64,000 nucleotides of DNA from Mesorhizobium sp. L-8-3. Lineage in GTDB: Bacteria; Pseudomonadota; Alphaproteobacteria; Rhizobiales; Rhizobiaceae. Of this stretch, positions 1 to 8,315 are shown piece by piece. A program made the translations under genes and the position numbers. Below the pieces are notes generated by a model that was given only the letters and a program-made list of their open reading frames with translations, made no database searches and was not told the origin of the DNA. The stretch covers positions 7,441,501 to 7,505,500 of the forward strand of contig NZ_AP023262.1 of NCBI RefSeq assembly GCF_016756615.1, given 5' to 3'. Positions within the stretch are counted from its first letter, which is position 1. Every line of letters starts with the position of its first letter.

Positions 1-263
1 GCGTGGTCGTTCGCCGAGTCGAATCCGAATCCAAGACCGCCGGCGGGATCATCATACCCGACACGGCAAAGGAAAAGCCGCAGGAAGGCGAGATCATCGC
101 CGTCGGTTCCGGCGCCCGCGACGAAGCCGGCAAGCTCGTTCCGCTGGACGTCAAGGCCGGCGACCGCATCCTGTTCGGCAAGTGGTCGGGCACCGAAGTC
201 AAGCTCAATGGCGAAGACCTTCTGATCATGAAGGAAGCCGACATCATGGGCATCATCGGCTAA
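1..263 (+). CDS. groES: GroES co-chaperonin, 5' end missing
   Basis: Hsp10 lid of the GroEL folding chamber, cytoplasmic. Only the last ~87 residues are present; the start codon and about nine residues lie before the window. The reading frame begins at base 3. The mobile loop that docks onto GroEL (TAGGIIIPDTA) and the usual C-terminal end (ADIMGIIG) are both visible. groEL follows after 65 nt, the standard groESL operon order. Rhizobia often carry several groESL copies, some tied to symbiosis. Which copy this is cannot be told from the fragment, because its promoter is outside the window. Confidence 0.97.
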   Translation, partial: VVVRRVESESKTAGGIIIPDTAKEKPQEGEIIAVGSGARDEAGKLVPLDVKAGDRILFGKWSGTEVKLNGEDLLIMKEADIMGIIG

Positions 264-328
264 CACGCCGCTGCCTTTCATCCGTACCATCCAATCTGAA
301 TTTCGGGCGAAATGCCCAGGAGTACAAA

Positions 329-1987
329 ATGGCTGCCAAAGACGTAAAATTCTCCCGTGACGCCCGCGAGCGCATGCTGCGCGGCGTCAACATCCTCGCC
401 GACGCGGTGAAGGTCACGCTCGGCCCCAAGGGCCGCAACGTCGTTATCGACAAGTCGTTCGGCGCCCCGCGCATCACCAAGGACGGCGTCACCGTCGCCA
501 AGGAAATCGAGCTTGAAGACAAGTTCGAAAACATGGGCGCACAGATGGTCCGCGAAGTTGCTTCGAAGACCAACGACATCGCCGGTGACGGCACCACGAC
601 CGCAACCGTTCTGGCGCAGTCGATCGTCCAGGAAGGCCACAAGGCGGTTGCTGCCGGCATGAACCCGATGGACCTGAAGCGCGGCATCGACCTCGCGGTT
701 AGCGACGTCGTCTCGACGCTGATCAAGAACGCCACGAAGATCAAGACCTCGGAAGAGGTTGCCCAGGTCGGCACAATCGCCGGCAATGGCGACGAGTCGG
801 TCGGCAAGATGATCGCGGAAGCGATGCAGAAGGTCGGCAACGAAGGCGTCATCACGGTTGAGGAAGCCAAGACCGCCGAGACGGAACTCGAAGTCGTCGA
901 AGGCATGCAGTTCGACCGCGGCTATCTCTCGCCCTACTTCGTCACCAACGCCGACAAGATGGTTGCCGATCTCGAGGACGCCTACATCCTGCTGCACGAG
1001 AAGAAGCTCTCGAACCTGCAGGCGATGCTGCCGGTTCTCGAAGCCGTCGTGCAGACCTCGAAGCCGCTGCTCATCATCTCGGAAGACGTCGAAGGCGAGG
1101 CCCTGGCCACGCTGGTCGTCAACAAGCTGCGTGGCGGTCTGAAGATCGCCGCCGTCAAGGCGCCGGGCTTCGGTGATCGCCGCAAGGCCATGCTGGAAGA
1201 CATCGCCATCCTCACCGGTGGCCAGGTCATCTCGGAAGACCTCGGCATCAAGCTCGAGAACGTCGGCCTTGACATGCTCGGCCGCGCCAAGAAGGTGTCG
1301 ATCTCCAAGGAGAACACCACCATCGTAGACGGTGCCGGCAAGAAGGAAGAGATCCAGGGCCGCGTCGCCCAGATCAAGCAGCAGATCGAGGAGACCACCT
1401 CGGACTACGACAAGGAGAAGCTGCAGGAGCGTCTCGCCAAGCTCGCGGGCGGCGTTGCGGTGATCCGCGTCGGCGGTGCGACGGAAGTCGAAGTCAAGGA
1501 AAAGAAGGACCGCGTTGACGATGCGCTGAACGCGACACGCGCAGCCGTCGAAGAAGGCATCGTTCCCGGCGGCGGCGTTGCCCTGCTGCGCGCTTCGCTG
1601 AGCATCAACGCTGTCGGCGCAAACTCCGACCAGACCGCTGGCATCAGCATCGTGCGTCGTGCGCTGCAGGCTCCGGCCCGCCAGATCGCGGCCAACGCCG
1701 GTGCGGAAGCCTCGATCGTTGCCGGCAAGATCCTTGAGAACAAGGGCGCGACCTTCGGTTTCAACGCCCAGACCGGCGAATATGGCGACATGATCGCCAT
1801 GGGCATCGTCGATCCGGTCAAGGTCGTGCGCACGGCTCTCCAGGACGCGGCCTCGGTCGCCGGCCTGCTGGTCACCACCGAAGCCATGATCGCGGAGGCT
1901 CCGAAGAAGGAGTCGGCTGGCGGCGGCGGCATGCCTGGCGGCATGGGCGGCGGCGGCATGGGCGGCATGGGCGGCATGGATTTCTAA
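329..1987 (+). CDS. groEL: GroEL chaperonin, 60 kDa subunit
   Basis: ATP-driven double-ring chaperonin of the cytoplasm, 552 aa, the normal family length. Nucleotide-binding motifs are intact: GPKGRNVV near the N-terminus and GDGTTTATVLAQ about 85 residues in. The protein ends in the flexible GGM-rich tail (GGMPGGMGGGGMGGMGGM) typical of GroEL. The start is the ATG preceded by AGGAG at 318-322, giving MAAKDVKFSRDAR, the canonical alphaproteobacterial N-terminus; the longer upstream extension is not GroEL-like. A strong intrinsic terminator follows 31 nt after the stop. Nothing looks damaged. Confidence 0.98.
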   Translation: MAAKDVKFSRDARERMLRGVNILADAVKVTLGPKGRNVVIDKSFGAPRITKDGVTVAKEIELEDKFENMGAQMVREVASKTNDIAGDGTTTATVLAQSIVQEGHKAVAAGMNPMDLKRGIDLAVSDVVSTLIKNATKIKTSEEVAQVGTIAGNGDESVGKMIAEAMQKVGNEGVITVEEAKTAETELEVVEGMQFDRGYLSPYFVTNADKMVADLEDAYILLHEKKLSNLQAMLPVLEAVVQTSKPLLIISEDVEGEALATLVVNKLRGGLKIAAVKAPGFGDRRKAMLEDIAILTGGQVISEDLGIKLENVGLDMLGRAKKVSISKENTTIVDGAGKKEEIQGRVAQIKQQIEETTSDYDKEKLQERLAKLAGGVAVIRVGGATEVEVKEKKDRVDDALNATRAAVEEGIVPGGGVALLRASLSINAVGANSDQTAGISIVRRALQAPARQIAANAGAEASIVAGKILENKGATFGFNAQTGEYGDMIAMGIVDPVKVVRTALQDAASVAGLLVTTEAMIAEAPKKESAGGGGMPGGMGGGGMGGMGGMDF

Positions 1988-2018
1988 TCTAGCCTCTATC
2001 AGCTTTCGGATACCGAGA

Positions 2019-2048
2019 GGGCGGCACCGACGCCGCCCCCTTTTTTTT
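2019..2048 (+). terminator. Rho-independent terminator of groESL
   Basis: A 7-bp GC stem GGGCGGC/GCCGCCC with a 6-nt loop is followed by a run of eight T. It lies 31 nt after the groEL stop on the same strand, a textbook intrinsic terminator. Confidence 0.93.
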
Positions 2049-2098
2049 GGGACGGAGCCGGTCGGAAAAGGTTTGGGCTCGCGTGATATTGTCGTGCG

Positions 2099-2230
2099 CG
2101 CGCCTACACGGCCACACTACATCGTCGCAGTGGAGCTTTCGGGTGGCGAACTGAACAAACATGGCTTTGTGCGCGACTATCAAGACTTAGCAGCGCTTAA
2201 GCCACTACATCGATGGCACGTTCGACCATG
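2099..2230 (+). pseudogene. queD fragment (degenerate second copy)
   Basis: About 130 bp here align almost base for base with the middle of the intact queD at 13928-14060. Shared stretches include acggccac, tacatcgtcg, tggagcttt, ggtggcgaactg and the GFVRDYQDL codons. The copy has no proper start, carries an in-frame stop (gacttag) and point changes, and stops matching after ttcgaccat. It is a fossil left by a partial duplication of the queD region. No product is expected. Confidence 0.9.
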
Positions 2231-2490
2231 GCGGTCGGTTTTCGATATGCCTGATATGAGCGGCCGTGGAAGCCGCTCAAAGAATGATACCGCAGTGCTG
2301 TTGCCAACGTCGGCGATTTCGATGATCGACTCCGCCTATGCCAGCTCTTCACGAGCTCTATCCGCGCTTGCCTGTTATGGAGCGAAAGCCTTAGCGCGAC
2401 TCGTGATTGAGGCTGTCATTGCTATGGGCTAATCAGTCGGGAAGCTGCGCTTGCAATGACGGAGGGCCGGAACGATTTCGTCCGATCATC
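2231..2490. other. Intergenic stretch between queD fossil and gabD promoter
   Basis: No supported gene. I searched for a TGT-N10-ACA NifA site upstream of the sigma-54 promoter and did not find a clean one. Confidence 0.5.
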
Positions 2491-2506
2491 TGGCACAAGT
2501 TGTGCT
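2491..2506 (+). promoter_or_regulatory. Sigma-54 (RpoN) promoter of gabD
   Basis: TGGCACAAGTTGTGCT carries the invariant GG and GC exactly 10 nt apart and a perfect TGGCAC -24 box. The -12 box is TGTGCT rather than TTGCT. The predicted transcription start is near 2517, 22-40 nt before the possible gabD starts. The match and its intergenic position are seen directly; RpoN use is inferred. Confidence 0.72.
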
Positions 2507-2556
2507 TATTAGTACGTTGCGAAGCTAGTAACTTAACCATGAAGGGGGACGACGGT

Positions 2557-4032
2557 TTGACCGTGACACAGTCGCTGACGAGACGTCTCAAAAATCCCGA
2601 GCTATTTGACGATCTGGCCGGTGTGCCTGGTCGGAAGGCGGAGCAATCCACGAGGCGTTTTTCGGTGTTCAATCCCTCAACGGGCGAGCTGTTGGCTGAG
2701 CTTCCAGATATGGATGTCCGGGACGTTTCCAAGGCAATCGATAAGGCTGAAGCTGCGCAGGAACATTGGGCGGCGCTCACCGCGCGCGAGCGCTCCGACA
2801 TCTTATGGGAATGGCACCAACTGATCCTCGACCACAGCGAAGATCTTGCAGCCATTTTGACGGCTGAAATGGGTAAGCCGCTTGCAGAGGCGAAGTCTGA
2901 AATCGCCCATGCCGCAGCCTACCTCCAATGGTATGCCGAGGAGGCCAATCGCATCTATGGCGAGACGATTTCGCCGCCTTCTAACGACAGGCGTATGCTG
3001 GTAATCAAACAGCCGATCGGTGTTGTCGGCGCCATTACTCCTTGGAATTTTCCCGCCTCGATGGTGGCTCGCAAGATTTCGCCTGCGCTTGCCGCCGGCT
3101 GCGCGATTGTTCTGAAACCCGCGGAGCAAACACCGCTTGTCGCGGGTGCTATGTTCACGCTTGCCCGGATGGCAGGTTTTCCCGATGGCGTTCTAAACTT
3201 GATCTACGCATCGGAAGGCGATGCGGTTGGGCGTGAACTTTGCTCGAACCCGAAGGTCCGCAAGATCAGCTTCACTGGGTCGACCGAGGTCGGGCGGCTA
3301 CTCATGAGGGAGTGTTCGGATCAGATCAAAAGAACCAGCTTCGAACTTGGTGGTAACGCTCCTTTCATTGTTTTTGATGATGCAGACGTCGACGCTGCCG
3401 TCGATGGTGCGCTACAGGCAAAGTTTCGGAATGCAGGCCAGACCTGCGTTTCAGCCAATCGGCTTTACGTACAGTCCAGCGTGTATAATGAATTCTGCGA
3501 CAAATTCACCAAGCGCGTCAGTGCATTGCGCGTCGGTGACGGTTTCGAGCCAGAAGTTGCGATCGGTCCCCTGATCGATAAGTGCGCGCTTGCAAAGATT
3601 GAAGATCATATTCGCGATGCTGTGCGGCAGGGTGGGAAGATCCGTTGCGGTGGCAACCGTATCGGCGAATCGGGAACCTTCTTCGAGCCCACGGTGATCA
3701 CCGACGTCGAAAGGACAATGCGGGTCGCTCAGGAAGAAACCTTCGGACCGCTGGCTCCCATAATCCGCTTCAACGATCCCGACCAGGTGGTGCGCGAGGC
3801 GAATGACACGATTTACGGTCTTGCAGCCTACTTCTACGCTTCCAATCTAAAGCGCGTGTGGCGCGTGGCTGAAGCCCTCGAATACGGAATGGTCGGCATC
3901 AATACGGGACGCATGTCATCCGAGGCCGCACCCTTTGGCGGAATGAAGCAATCAGGGATCGGTCGTGAGGGGTCGCGCCACGGCCTCGAGGATTATCTCG
4001 AAATGAAGTACCTGTGCATGGGTGGGCTATAA
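2557..4032 (+). CDS. gabD: NAD(P)-dependent succinate-semialdehyde dehydrogenase
   Basis: Oxidises succinate semialdehyde to succinate, the last step of the GABA shunt, in the cytoplasm; about 491 aa, the normal GabD length. Aldehyde dehydrogenase hallmarks are intact: TPWNFP and the cofactor-site GSTEVG, the general-base Glu in FELGGNAP, the nucleophilic Cys in NAGQTC, and EETFGP. The close match to the enterobacterial GabD C-terminus (GLAAYFYA, EYGMVGINTG, FGGMKQSGIGREG) favours this over a generic ALDH. The TTG start has AAGGGGG 8 nt upstream; an in-frame ATG at 2539 has no ribosome site but is possible. The sigma-54 promoter just upstream suggests expression in nitrogen-fixing or nitrogen-limited cells, where GABA-shunt flux would make sense in bacteroids. 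Confidence 0.92.
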   Translation: MTVTQSLTRRLKNPELFDDLAGVPGRKAEQSTRRFSVFNPSTGELLAELPDMDVRDVSKAIDKAEAAQEHWAALTARERSDILWEWHQLILDHSEDLAAILTAEMGKPLAEAKSEIAHAAAYLQWYAEEANRIYGETISPPSNDRRMLVIKQPIGVVGAITPWNFPASMVARKISPALAAGCAIVLKPAEQTPLVAGAMFTLARMAGFPDGVLNLIYASEGDAVGRELCSNPKVRKISFTGSTEVGRLLMRECSDQIKRTSFELGGNAPFIVFDDADVDAAVDGALQAKFRNAGQTCVSANRLYVQSSVYNEFCDKFTKRVSALRVGDGFEPEVAIGPLIDKCALAKIEDHIRDAVRQGGKIRCGGNRIGESGTFFEPTVITDVERTMRVAQEETFGPLAPIIRFNDPDQVVREANDTIYGLAAYFYASNLKRVWRVAEALEYGMVGINTGRMSSEAAPFGGMKQSGIGREGSRHGLEDYLEMKYLCMGGL

Positions 4033-4100
4033 TCCCACAGCATCCGCGTCCCATTGACTTCGCCCTGATAATCCGCCGCGGCCATCGATGGAATGGTGGC

Positions 4101-4236
4101 CTTCGATCAAGGCCCAGCGTAAAACCTTGATGCTGTCATCCTTGCCTTCGGCCGCGTTCACCGATCCCTGATTGACACGTGCTTGCCATGTGCCGCTTCA
4201 ATCCGCCGGGAGTGGTTTGTCCTGTCTCGGCCGCGA
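4101..4236 (+). pseudogene. fic fragment (degenerate second copy)
   Basis: This stretch matches the broken fic gene at 12200-12390 (ttcgatcaaggcccagcg, aaaaccttgatgc, cgccgggagtgg, tctcggccgcga). It has an internal deletion that removes the segment encoding the HPFxDGNGR active site. It is joined without a gap to a thiC fragment, so it is a fossil rather than a gene. Confidence 0.85.
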
Positions 4237-4305
4237 CAGATCAGGGTGCTGGTGCGCAAAATCTCCGTCCATCCGACAGCCGGCGAGCCTTCGATCACAG
4301 TTCTA
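4237..4305 (+). pseudogene. thiC fragment fused to the fic fossil
   Basis: cagatcagggtgc, aaatctccgtccatccgac and agccggcgagcc match codons of the IRVPMREISVHPTAGEP region in the intact thiC at about 15527-15590. Both parent genes carry an AGATC at the join, which suggests a microhomology deletion fused fic to thiC here. Confidence 0.83.
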
Positions 4306-4338
4306 CCGTCTGGTCGAATGGCGGCATCTTCTGAAGCC

Positions 4339-5022
4339 TTATTGCAGTCCTAGCTTCCTCTTCAGTTCCGCGTTCTCTGTGCGTAGGCGTTCCGCGAGCA
4401 GGCTCTTCAATCGCTTGTTTTCTTTCTCGAGGGCGACCAGGTCCTTCAGATCGTCGCCATCGGATCTAGGCGCCGCGGCCTTCTTCCAGTGATAATAGGT
4501 CTGTTCCGATATACCCGCCTGCTTTACGGCGCTCTTGAGAGTGGTGCCGCCGCTGATCGACGTCTCGACCTGAGCGAGCATTTGGGCGCGCTCTTTTCCG
4601 GAGTAGACCTTCCGGGCGTTCCGCACGGCCGCTGCTGTTGCTGTTGCTTCCGCCGGGGACGCCGCATTGGCGCCATTCTTGCGACCAGGATCAGTCTTGG
4701 CCTTCCGCGAAGGTTGGGTTTTCTTCTTCGTTTCCGGCGTCCTTCCTTTGGGAGCGTGTTCGGTTGCAGCTTCTACTGATTCAGCTTCTAGGGGATTTGC
4801 CATGAGATACTCCGCTCGCGGTTTGTGGGCGTGTTCAGCATCAAGGGCTATGACATTAGAGTCAATCAGCCGACGATTTGGCAGATCCATATCTTTGAGC
4901 TCCCTTGTTGTGTCGGCTATAGCCGCGGAGAGATCGACATCGCTCCAGATGGAATGGCCCCGTTTTTGATAATTGCGCTTTTGTTTGACCTCCACAGTGA
5001 ACGGTCGGGTCTGCCGCCTCAT
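4339..5022 (-). CDS. SyrB-like regulator with HTH and leucine-zipper tail
   Basis: 227 aa, cytoplasmic, probably DNA-binding. A basic N-terminal segment (VEVKQKRNYQKRGHSIW) is followed by a Lys/Arg/Ala-rich linker. Then comes a transposase-type HTH of about 40 residues (ERAQMLAQVETSI through GISEQTYYHWKK), and last a coiled coil with leucine heptads ending LRTENAELKRKLGL. That C-terminus is typical of rhizobial SyrB-family proteins; SyrB represses syrM, a symbiotic activator, in Sinorhizobium. AGGAAG precedes the ATG by 6 nt. The gene points away from gabD and ends next to the thiC/fic fossil. An orphan IS3 OrfA-type protein is the alternative reading, but the long N-terminal part argues against it. 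Confidence 0.65.
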   Translation of the reverse strand: MRRQTRPFTVEVKQKRNYQKRGHSIWSDVDLSAAIADTTRELKDMDLPNRRLIDSNVIALDAEHAHKPRAEYLMANPLEAESVEAATEHAPKGRTPETKKKTQPSRKAKTDPGRKNGANAASPAEATATAAAVRNARKVYSGKERAQMLAQVETSISGGTTLKSAVKQAGISEQTYYHWKKAAAPRSDGDDLKDLVALEKENKRLKSLLAERLRTENAELKRKLGLQ

Positions 5023-5110
5023 AGTTTCTTCCTTGTTAGAACGAATTGCACAGGAGGTCGCGGCTGACGATGACTGAACAACTGGCGCTTCCTCTGTTGC
5101 GCCGAGCTAT

Positions 5111-5281
5111 ATGGATGAGATAGCCCGAGAGCAAGCGGCACTTGCGGTGTGCATTGACAAATGCTCGGGCCACGTCGCTGGCTGGCCGCAGCTTTGTTTT
5201 CATATCGATGCGTTTGCAGAGCTGGAACAGCGGCTCGCGCGTCGCAACGCCATCGAGCACGTTTTGAAGGGGTGGATCTGA
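5111..5281 (+). CDS. Small hypothetical protein
   Basis: A 56-codon frame with protein-like composition (MDEIAREQAALAVCIDKC at the start, LEQRLARRNAIEHVLKGWI at the end). No family recognised. The upstream GAGC is a weak ribosome site. It may be the remnant of a longer gene, since the rest of the neighbourhood is eroded. Listed only because codon use looks better than in the other frames. Confidence 0.3.
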   Translation: MDEIAREQAALAVCIDKCSGHVAGWPQLCFHIDAFAELEQRLARRNAIEHVLKGWI

Positions 5282-5599
5282 AGGCATCCGGTTTCTGCTG
5301 GGCGCACGCCAGCGGCTCGCGGAATATTGTCCGCGATGGCTCGATCAGGTGGTTGCGAGCTTGTCAGCGGATCTAAAGCGGGGGTAGGGGGTACATGTAA
5401 CGACACATCACGACACAGTCGGCTAGTCGGAGCGTCTGATCGACGTGGCCGGCAAGGCGGGTCATGCTATCGTGACGCAAGTGGGCGTCGACGGGTCAGG
5501 TTTTCATTTAGCGTTTCAATTGAATTCGGAAATGAAAGTCCCCCTAGCTTTCCAGTTGGATAGGCCTCGCCGGAAGTCATGATCGTCTCGTCCCAGTGG
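5282..5599. other. Intergenic, no gene seen
   Basis: Short overlapping frames on both strands, none with a ribosome site or recognisable sequence. Confidence 0.5.
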
Positions 5600-5627
5600 A
5601 GGTCGCAATCATTCGTGATTGCGACCT
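5600..5627 (-). terminator. Hairpin after the cytochrome c peroxidase gene
   Basis: A perfect 11-bp inverted repeat GGTCGCAATCA / TGATTGCGACC around a TTCG tetraloop, 22 nt past the peroxidase stop. No T-run follows on the minus strand, so it may end the transcript imperfectly or protect its 3' end. Confidence 0.6.
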
Positions 5628-5648
5628 TCACTAGCCAGCTCCGGCCAA

Positions 5649-6701
5649 TCATTGCGGGAGGATATGCAATACAGGTCGAGGCGTTGTCGGCGTTTCGGCG
5701 GGTAAGACGGGATAGGCGACCTCCGGTACTTTTCCGGTCAGCGAATTAAGGAAGGCAACGAGCAGGTCGACTTCTTTTTCCGTCAATTCTTGGCCGAGCT
5801 GGGTGGTCCCCATAATGGCGACGGCCTGTTTCAGATCCCAAACCTTGCCCGAATGAAAGTATGGCGCGGTGAGTGCTACGTTGCGCAACGGCGCCACGCG
5901 GAAAACATAGGAATCGTCGGCTTCATGGGTCACGGCAAATCGGCCTTTGTCGTTTTCCGGCAGGACATCGGTGTTGGGCTTTTCAACGAGGCCGAATGGG
6001 GAATAGCCCTCCCCACCCACGTTGATACCGCCGTGGCAGGACGAGCAGCCTTTGTCCATGAAAAGCGTCAGGCCCTGTTTCTGCTCGGAAGTCATAGCGG
6101 CGTCATCGCCGTTGAGGAAGGCATCGAAGGGCGCCGGTGTGACCAGTGTCGCCTCAAAGGCTTCGATTGCCTTGGCGACGTTTTCGAAGGTGACGCGATC
6201 GGCTTCGCCCGGGAAAGCTGAATTGAACCACTCGACATATTGCGGCATCGACTTGAGCGTGGCGATGAGTTGACCTGGTGTGTTGGCCATTTCGACAGCG
6301 GCTTGGATCGGTGCCTTGGCCTGAACCTTCAGGTCTTCAGCACGACCATCCCAGAACTGCGCTATGTTGAAGACAGCGTTCAGTACCGTCGGCGCGTTGC
6401 GCGGTCCCTTCTGCCAACCATGGCCGATCGAGCTTTCTTGATTGTCGTCGCCCCCGGTGGCCAAGTTGTGGCACGAATTGCACGACAAGACGCCTGACGC
6501 CGAGACGCGTGGATCGAAGAACATTGCCTTGCCTAGGGCTATCTTCTCCGGTGTGATCGGGTTGTTGGCGACTGTCGGCGTGATGGATGGTAGAGGCTTG
6601 AAGGTGGCCCGTGCTGTTTCTCTGAGGTATACGGGGATCGTTTGCGCAGCAAAAGCGATGGCCGGCAACGCGACAGCCACCGTAGTGAATAGGATTTTCA
6701 C
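5649..6701 (-). CDS. Di-haem cytochrome c peroxidase, periplasmic
   Basis: Reduces hydrogen peroxide to water with electrons from cytochrome c; CcpA/MauG family. The 350-aa precursor begins with a signal peptide (VKILFTTVAVALPAIAFA, cleavage after AFA). It carries two c-haem sites, CNSCH (about residues 74-78) and CSSCH (about 219-223), plus conserved motifs PxxxNAVFN and FHSGKVWDL. The GTG start was chosen because AGGGAG sits at the right distance and leaves a clean signal peptide; an ATG 33 nt upstream would add 11 residues without a ribosome site. The gene stands alone. An upstream NifA-type site and near-consensus sigma-54 promoter suggest use in microaerobic, nitrogen-fixing conditions. 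Confidence 0.92.
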   Translation of the reverse strand: MKILFTTVAVALPAIAFAAQTIPVYLRETARATFKPLPSITPTVANNPITPEKIALGKAMFFDPRVSASGVLSCNSCHNLATGGDDNQESSIGHGWQKGPRNAPTVLNAVFNIAQFWDGRAEDLKVQAKAPIQAAVEMANTPGQLIATLKSMPQYVEWFNSAFPGEADRVTFENVAKAIEAFEATLVTPAPFDAFLNGDDAAMTSEQKQGLTLFMDKGCSSCHGGINVGGEGYSPFGLVEKPNTDVLPENDKGRFAVTHEADDSYVFRVAPLRNVALTAPYFHSGKVWDLKQAVAIMGTTQLGQELTEKEVDLLVAFLNSLTGKVPEVAYPVLPAETPTTPRPVLHILPQ

Positions 6702-6896
6702 AAGTGATCTCCCTGCGTTTTGCACGGAAGCCATTGTTGATATGCGGTTCGTGAACGCCTTGCGCTAAAGGCGGCAATCCTCTTTGAATAAAATCGATTC
6801 TGACGCGGACCTGACATATTGTCTTCCTTCGTTGCATTGCGCGATATCACCCACGATGAACGCCCAGTCGGTATCTCCTGTCGCCTCTCGAGAAGC

Positions 6897-6912
6897 ATCA
6901 AAAGTCGTGCCA
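6897..6912 (-). promoter_or_regulatory. Possible sigma-54 promoter for the peroxidase
   Basis: On the minus strand TGGCACGACTTTTGAT fits TGGCACG-N4-TTGCW except that the -12 GC is GA. It lies about 185 nt before the peroxidase start. That mismatch is at a normally invariant position, so the call stays tentative. Confidence 0.4.
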
Positions 6913-6997
6913 ACTGAGCAGAAGGAACCTCCGGGGATTTTCTGGTCATCATTCAATAGGTTGAAGGAATCCGCAGCAAAGCGCAGCCCTACTCCGG

Positions 6998-7013
6998 TGT
7001 CGCGGATCTGACA
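6998..7013. promoter_or_regulatory. NifA-type upstream activator sequence
   Basis: A TGT-N10-ACA motif (TGTCGCGGATCTGACA) lies 86 nt upstream of the -24 element above, the usual spacing of NifA sites. The short motif can occur by chance; the spacing is what makes it notable. Confidence 0.45.
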
Positions 7014-7522
7014 GCCAACAGTCGGGCTGAAACAGAGAGATGTTGGTCCCTCAGCGTCTTGTCCGATGGGCACCCGGCCTCCTGCATGGGTGGGAGGGGA
7101 CCACACGGTATTAAAGCTCAAGATGAACGCCGCCGGCAAGCATCGCTAGACAGTCCCCGCAGATACTTTGACGCTGGTCCGCGAGCTGGTGCGCCTAGTG
7201 CCCGACCGCCAGATCGCGGCTCCTCAATCGCGCCGCAAGCCGACGGCGCGTTAAAGCGGCCGCGCAATCATCGATGTGAGCGTGATGACGGCGCTGCGCA
7301 CTGTGTCGTGGAATTGTGGCCACTGGAGCAATCCTCGTAAAGCGAGCCAAGGTTCTTGATCTAAACGGCGGCGGCCGCCATATTAGCGTAGCGCCTCTCA
7401 CACGTTCGAGAGTGATCGCATTTTTGATGCCGCCGGCTCGGGCCGTTTCGGCATCCTATTTCAACATCGGCCGCCGCTTGTTTCGAGTCATCGAATGGCC
7501 GTTCTCTGCATTTGGAGGCAAA
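7014..7522. other. Intergenic, no gene seen
   Basis: No supported gene on either strand. A minus-strand frame of about 120 codons (6765-7139) overlaps its start but has no ribosome site and covers the putative promoter elements. Confidence 0.45.
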
Positions 7523-7783
7523 ATGACCGCAACGCCTTTCGCGCTGCCCGAGGCAGTGCTTACCGCAATCTCAAACGGAAAACCCGTAATTCAGGCATAT
7601 CGGGAACATCTTGGCTATTCGACCGAGGACATTGCCGTGACCAGCGGTCTGACAGTCGAGGAGGTCGGGCTGATCGAATCTGGCCATTGTTTCGACAAGG
7701 GCTATCGCGATCGGATCGCTCGGGCGCTTGGCTTGGCTGAGAGTATCTTCGATGAAATCTCGGGTATCCCGAACGCTGCCTGA
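7523..7783 (+). CDS. Small XRE-like helix-turn-helix protein
   Basis: 86 aa. The segment YREHLGYSTEDIAVTSGLTVEEVGLIESG followed by YRDRIARALGL reads as a compact Cro/CI-type HTH, with the turn at SGLTVEEV, so DNA binding is likely. GGAGGC lies 5 nt before the ATG. No partner gene is adjacent and no operator can be assigned. Its target is unknown. Confidence 0.65.
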   Translation: MTATPFALPEAVLTAISNGKPVIQAYREHLGYSTEDIAVTSGLTVEEVGLIESGHCFDKGYRDRIARALGLAESIFDEISGIPNAA

Positions 7784-8141
7784 CGTCGGCCTCTGAAGAC
7801 TACCCGCCGCCTGCCAGGTCGGATCAAAATCCCAAGGGTATATCAATACCCTTACGGCGGCGGGGCGGTGGCAGAATTCTTATTTCTACGGAATCCATTC
7901 GCTCTGCGGAAGATCGGCCTCATGCTGGGCGACACGGATGTAACTTTGGCCCGCACGAGAGGCCAGATCTGTGGATAGAGAGAACCGGCTAGCCGGTTGA
8001 TGGTACGAGGGCATGTGGACAAAATATCCCTACCCGATGGTGGCGCCGAACTACGGCACAACGATCAGCGCTTGCGAAGTCGAGCGCTTAGACGAAAGAT
8101 TTCGGCGAAACCACCCGAGGCCATCAGGAAGGTTCGTCACG

Positions 8142-8315
8142 ATGAAAGCGATCCCTTGCCCGTTCTGCACAAGCTGCGAGGTTAGGCCATATGAGACGGA
8201 CGAGGCGCGCGTTGTGATGAAATGCGAGGACTGCGGTGCATCGGGGCCGGTCTGCATCGACGAAGTCAACGCCGTCGAAAGCTGGAATTACCGTCCATCT
8301 GCCGAGCCCGAATAG
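8142..8315 (+). CDS. Small zinc-ribbon protein, Lar-like
   Basis: 57 aa with two cysteine knuckles (PCPFC and CEDCG) and a C-terminal AVESWNYR. This is the pattern of the Lar restriction-alleviation family and related phage zinc ribbons (CPFCG ... CxxCGA ... AIxxWNxR). AGGAAGG sits 9 nt upstream of the ATG. Such genes normally come from phages or mobile DNA. In vivo anti-restriction activity is an inference from family resemblance. Confidence 0.6.
   Translation: MKAIPCPFCTSCEVRPYETDEARVVMKCEDCGASGPVCIDEVNAVESWNYRPSAEPE

Noticed and set aside
6765..7139. 124-codon minus-strand frame upstream of the peroxidase
   Set aside because: Reasonable composition but no ribosome site, no family I recognise, and it covers the putative NifA and sigma-54 elements; kept as unsupported.
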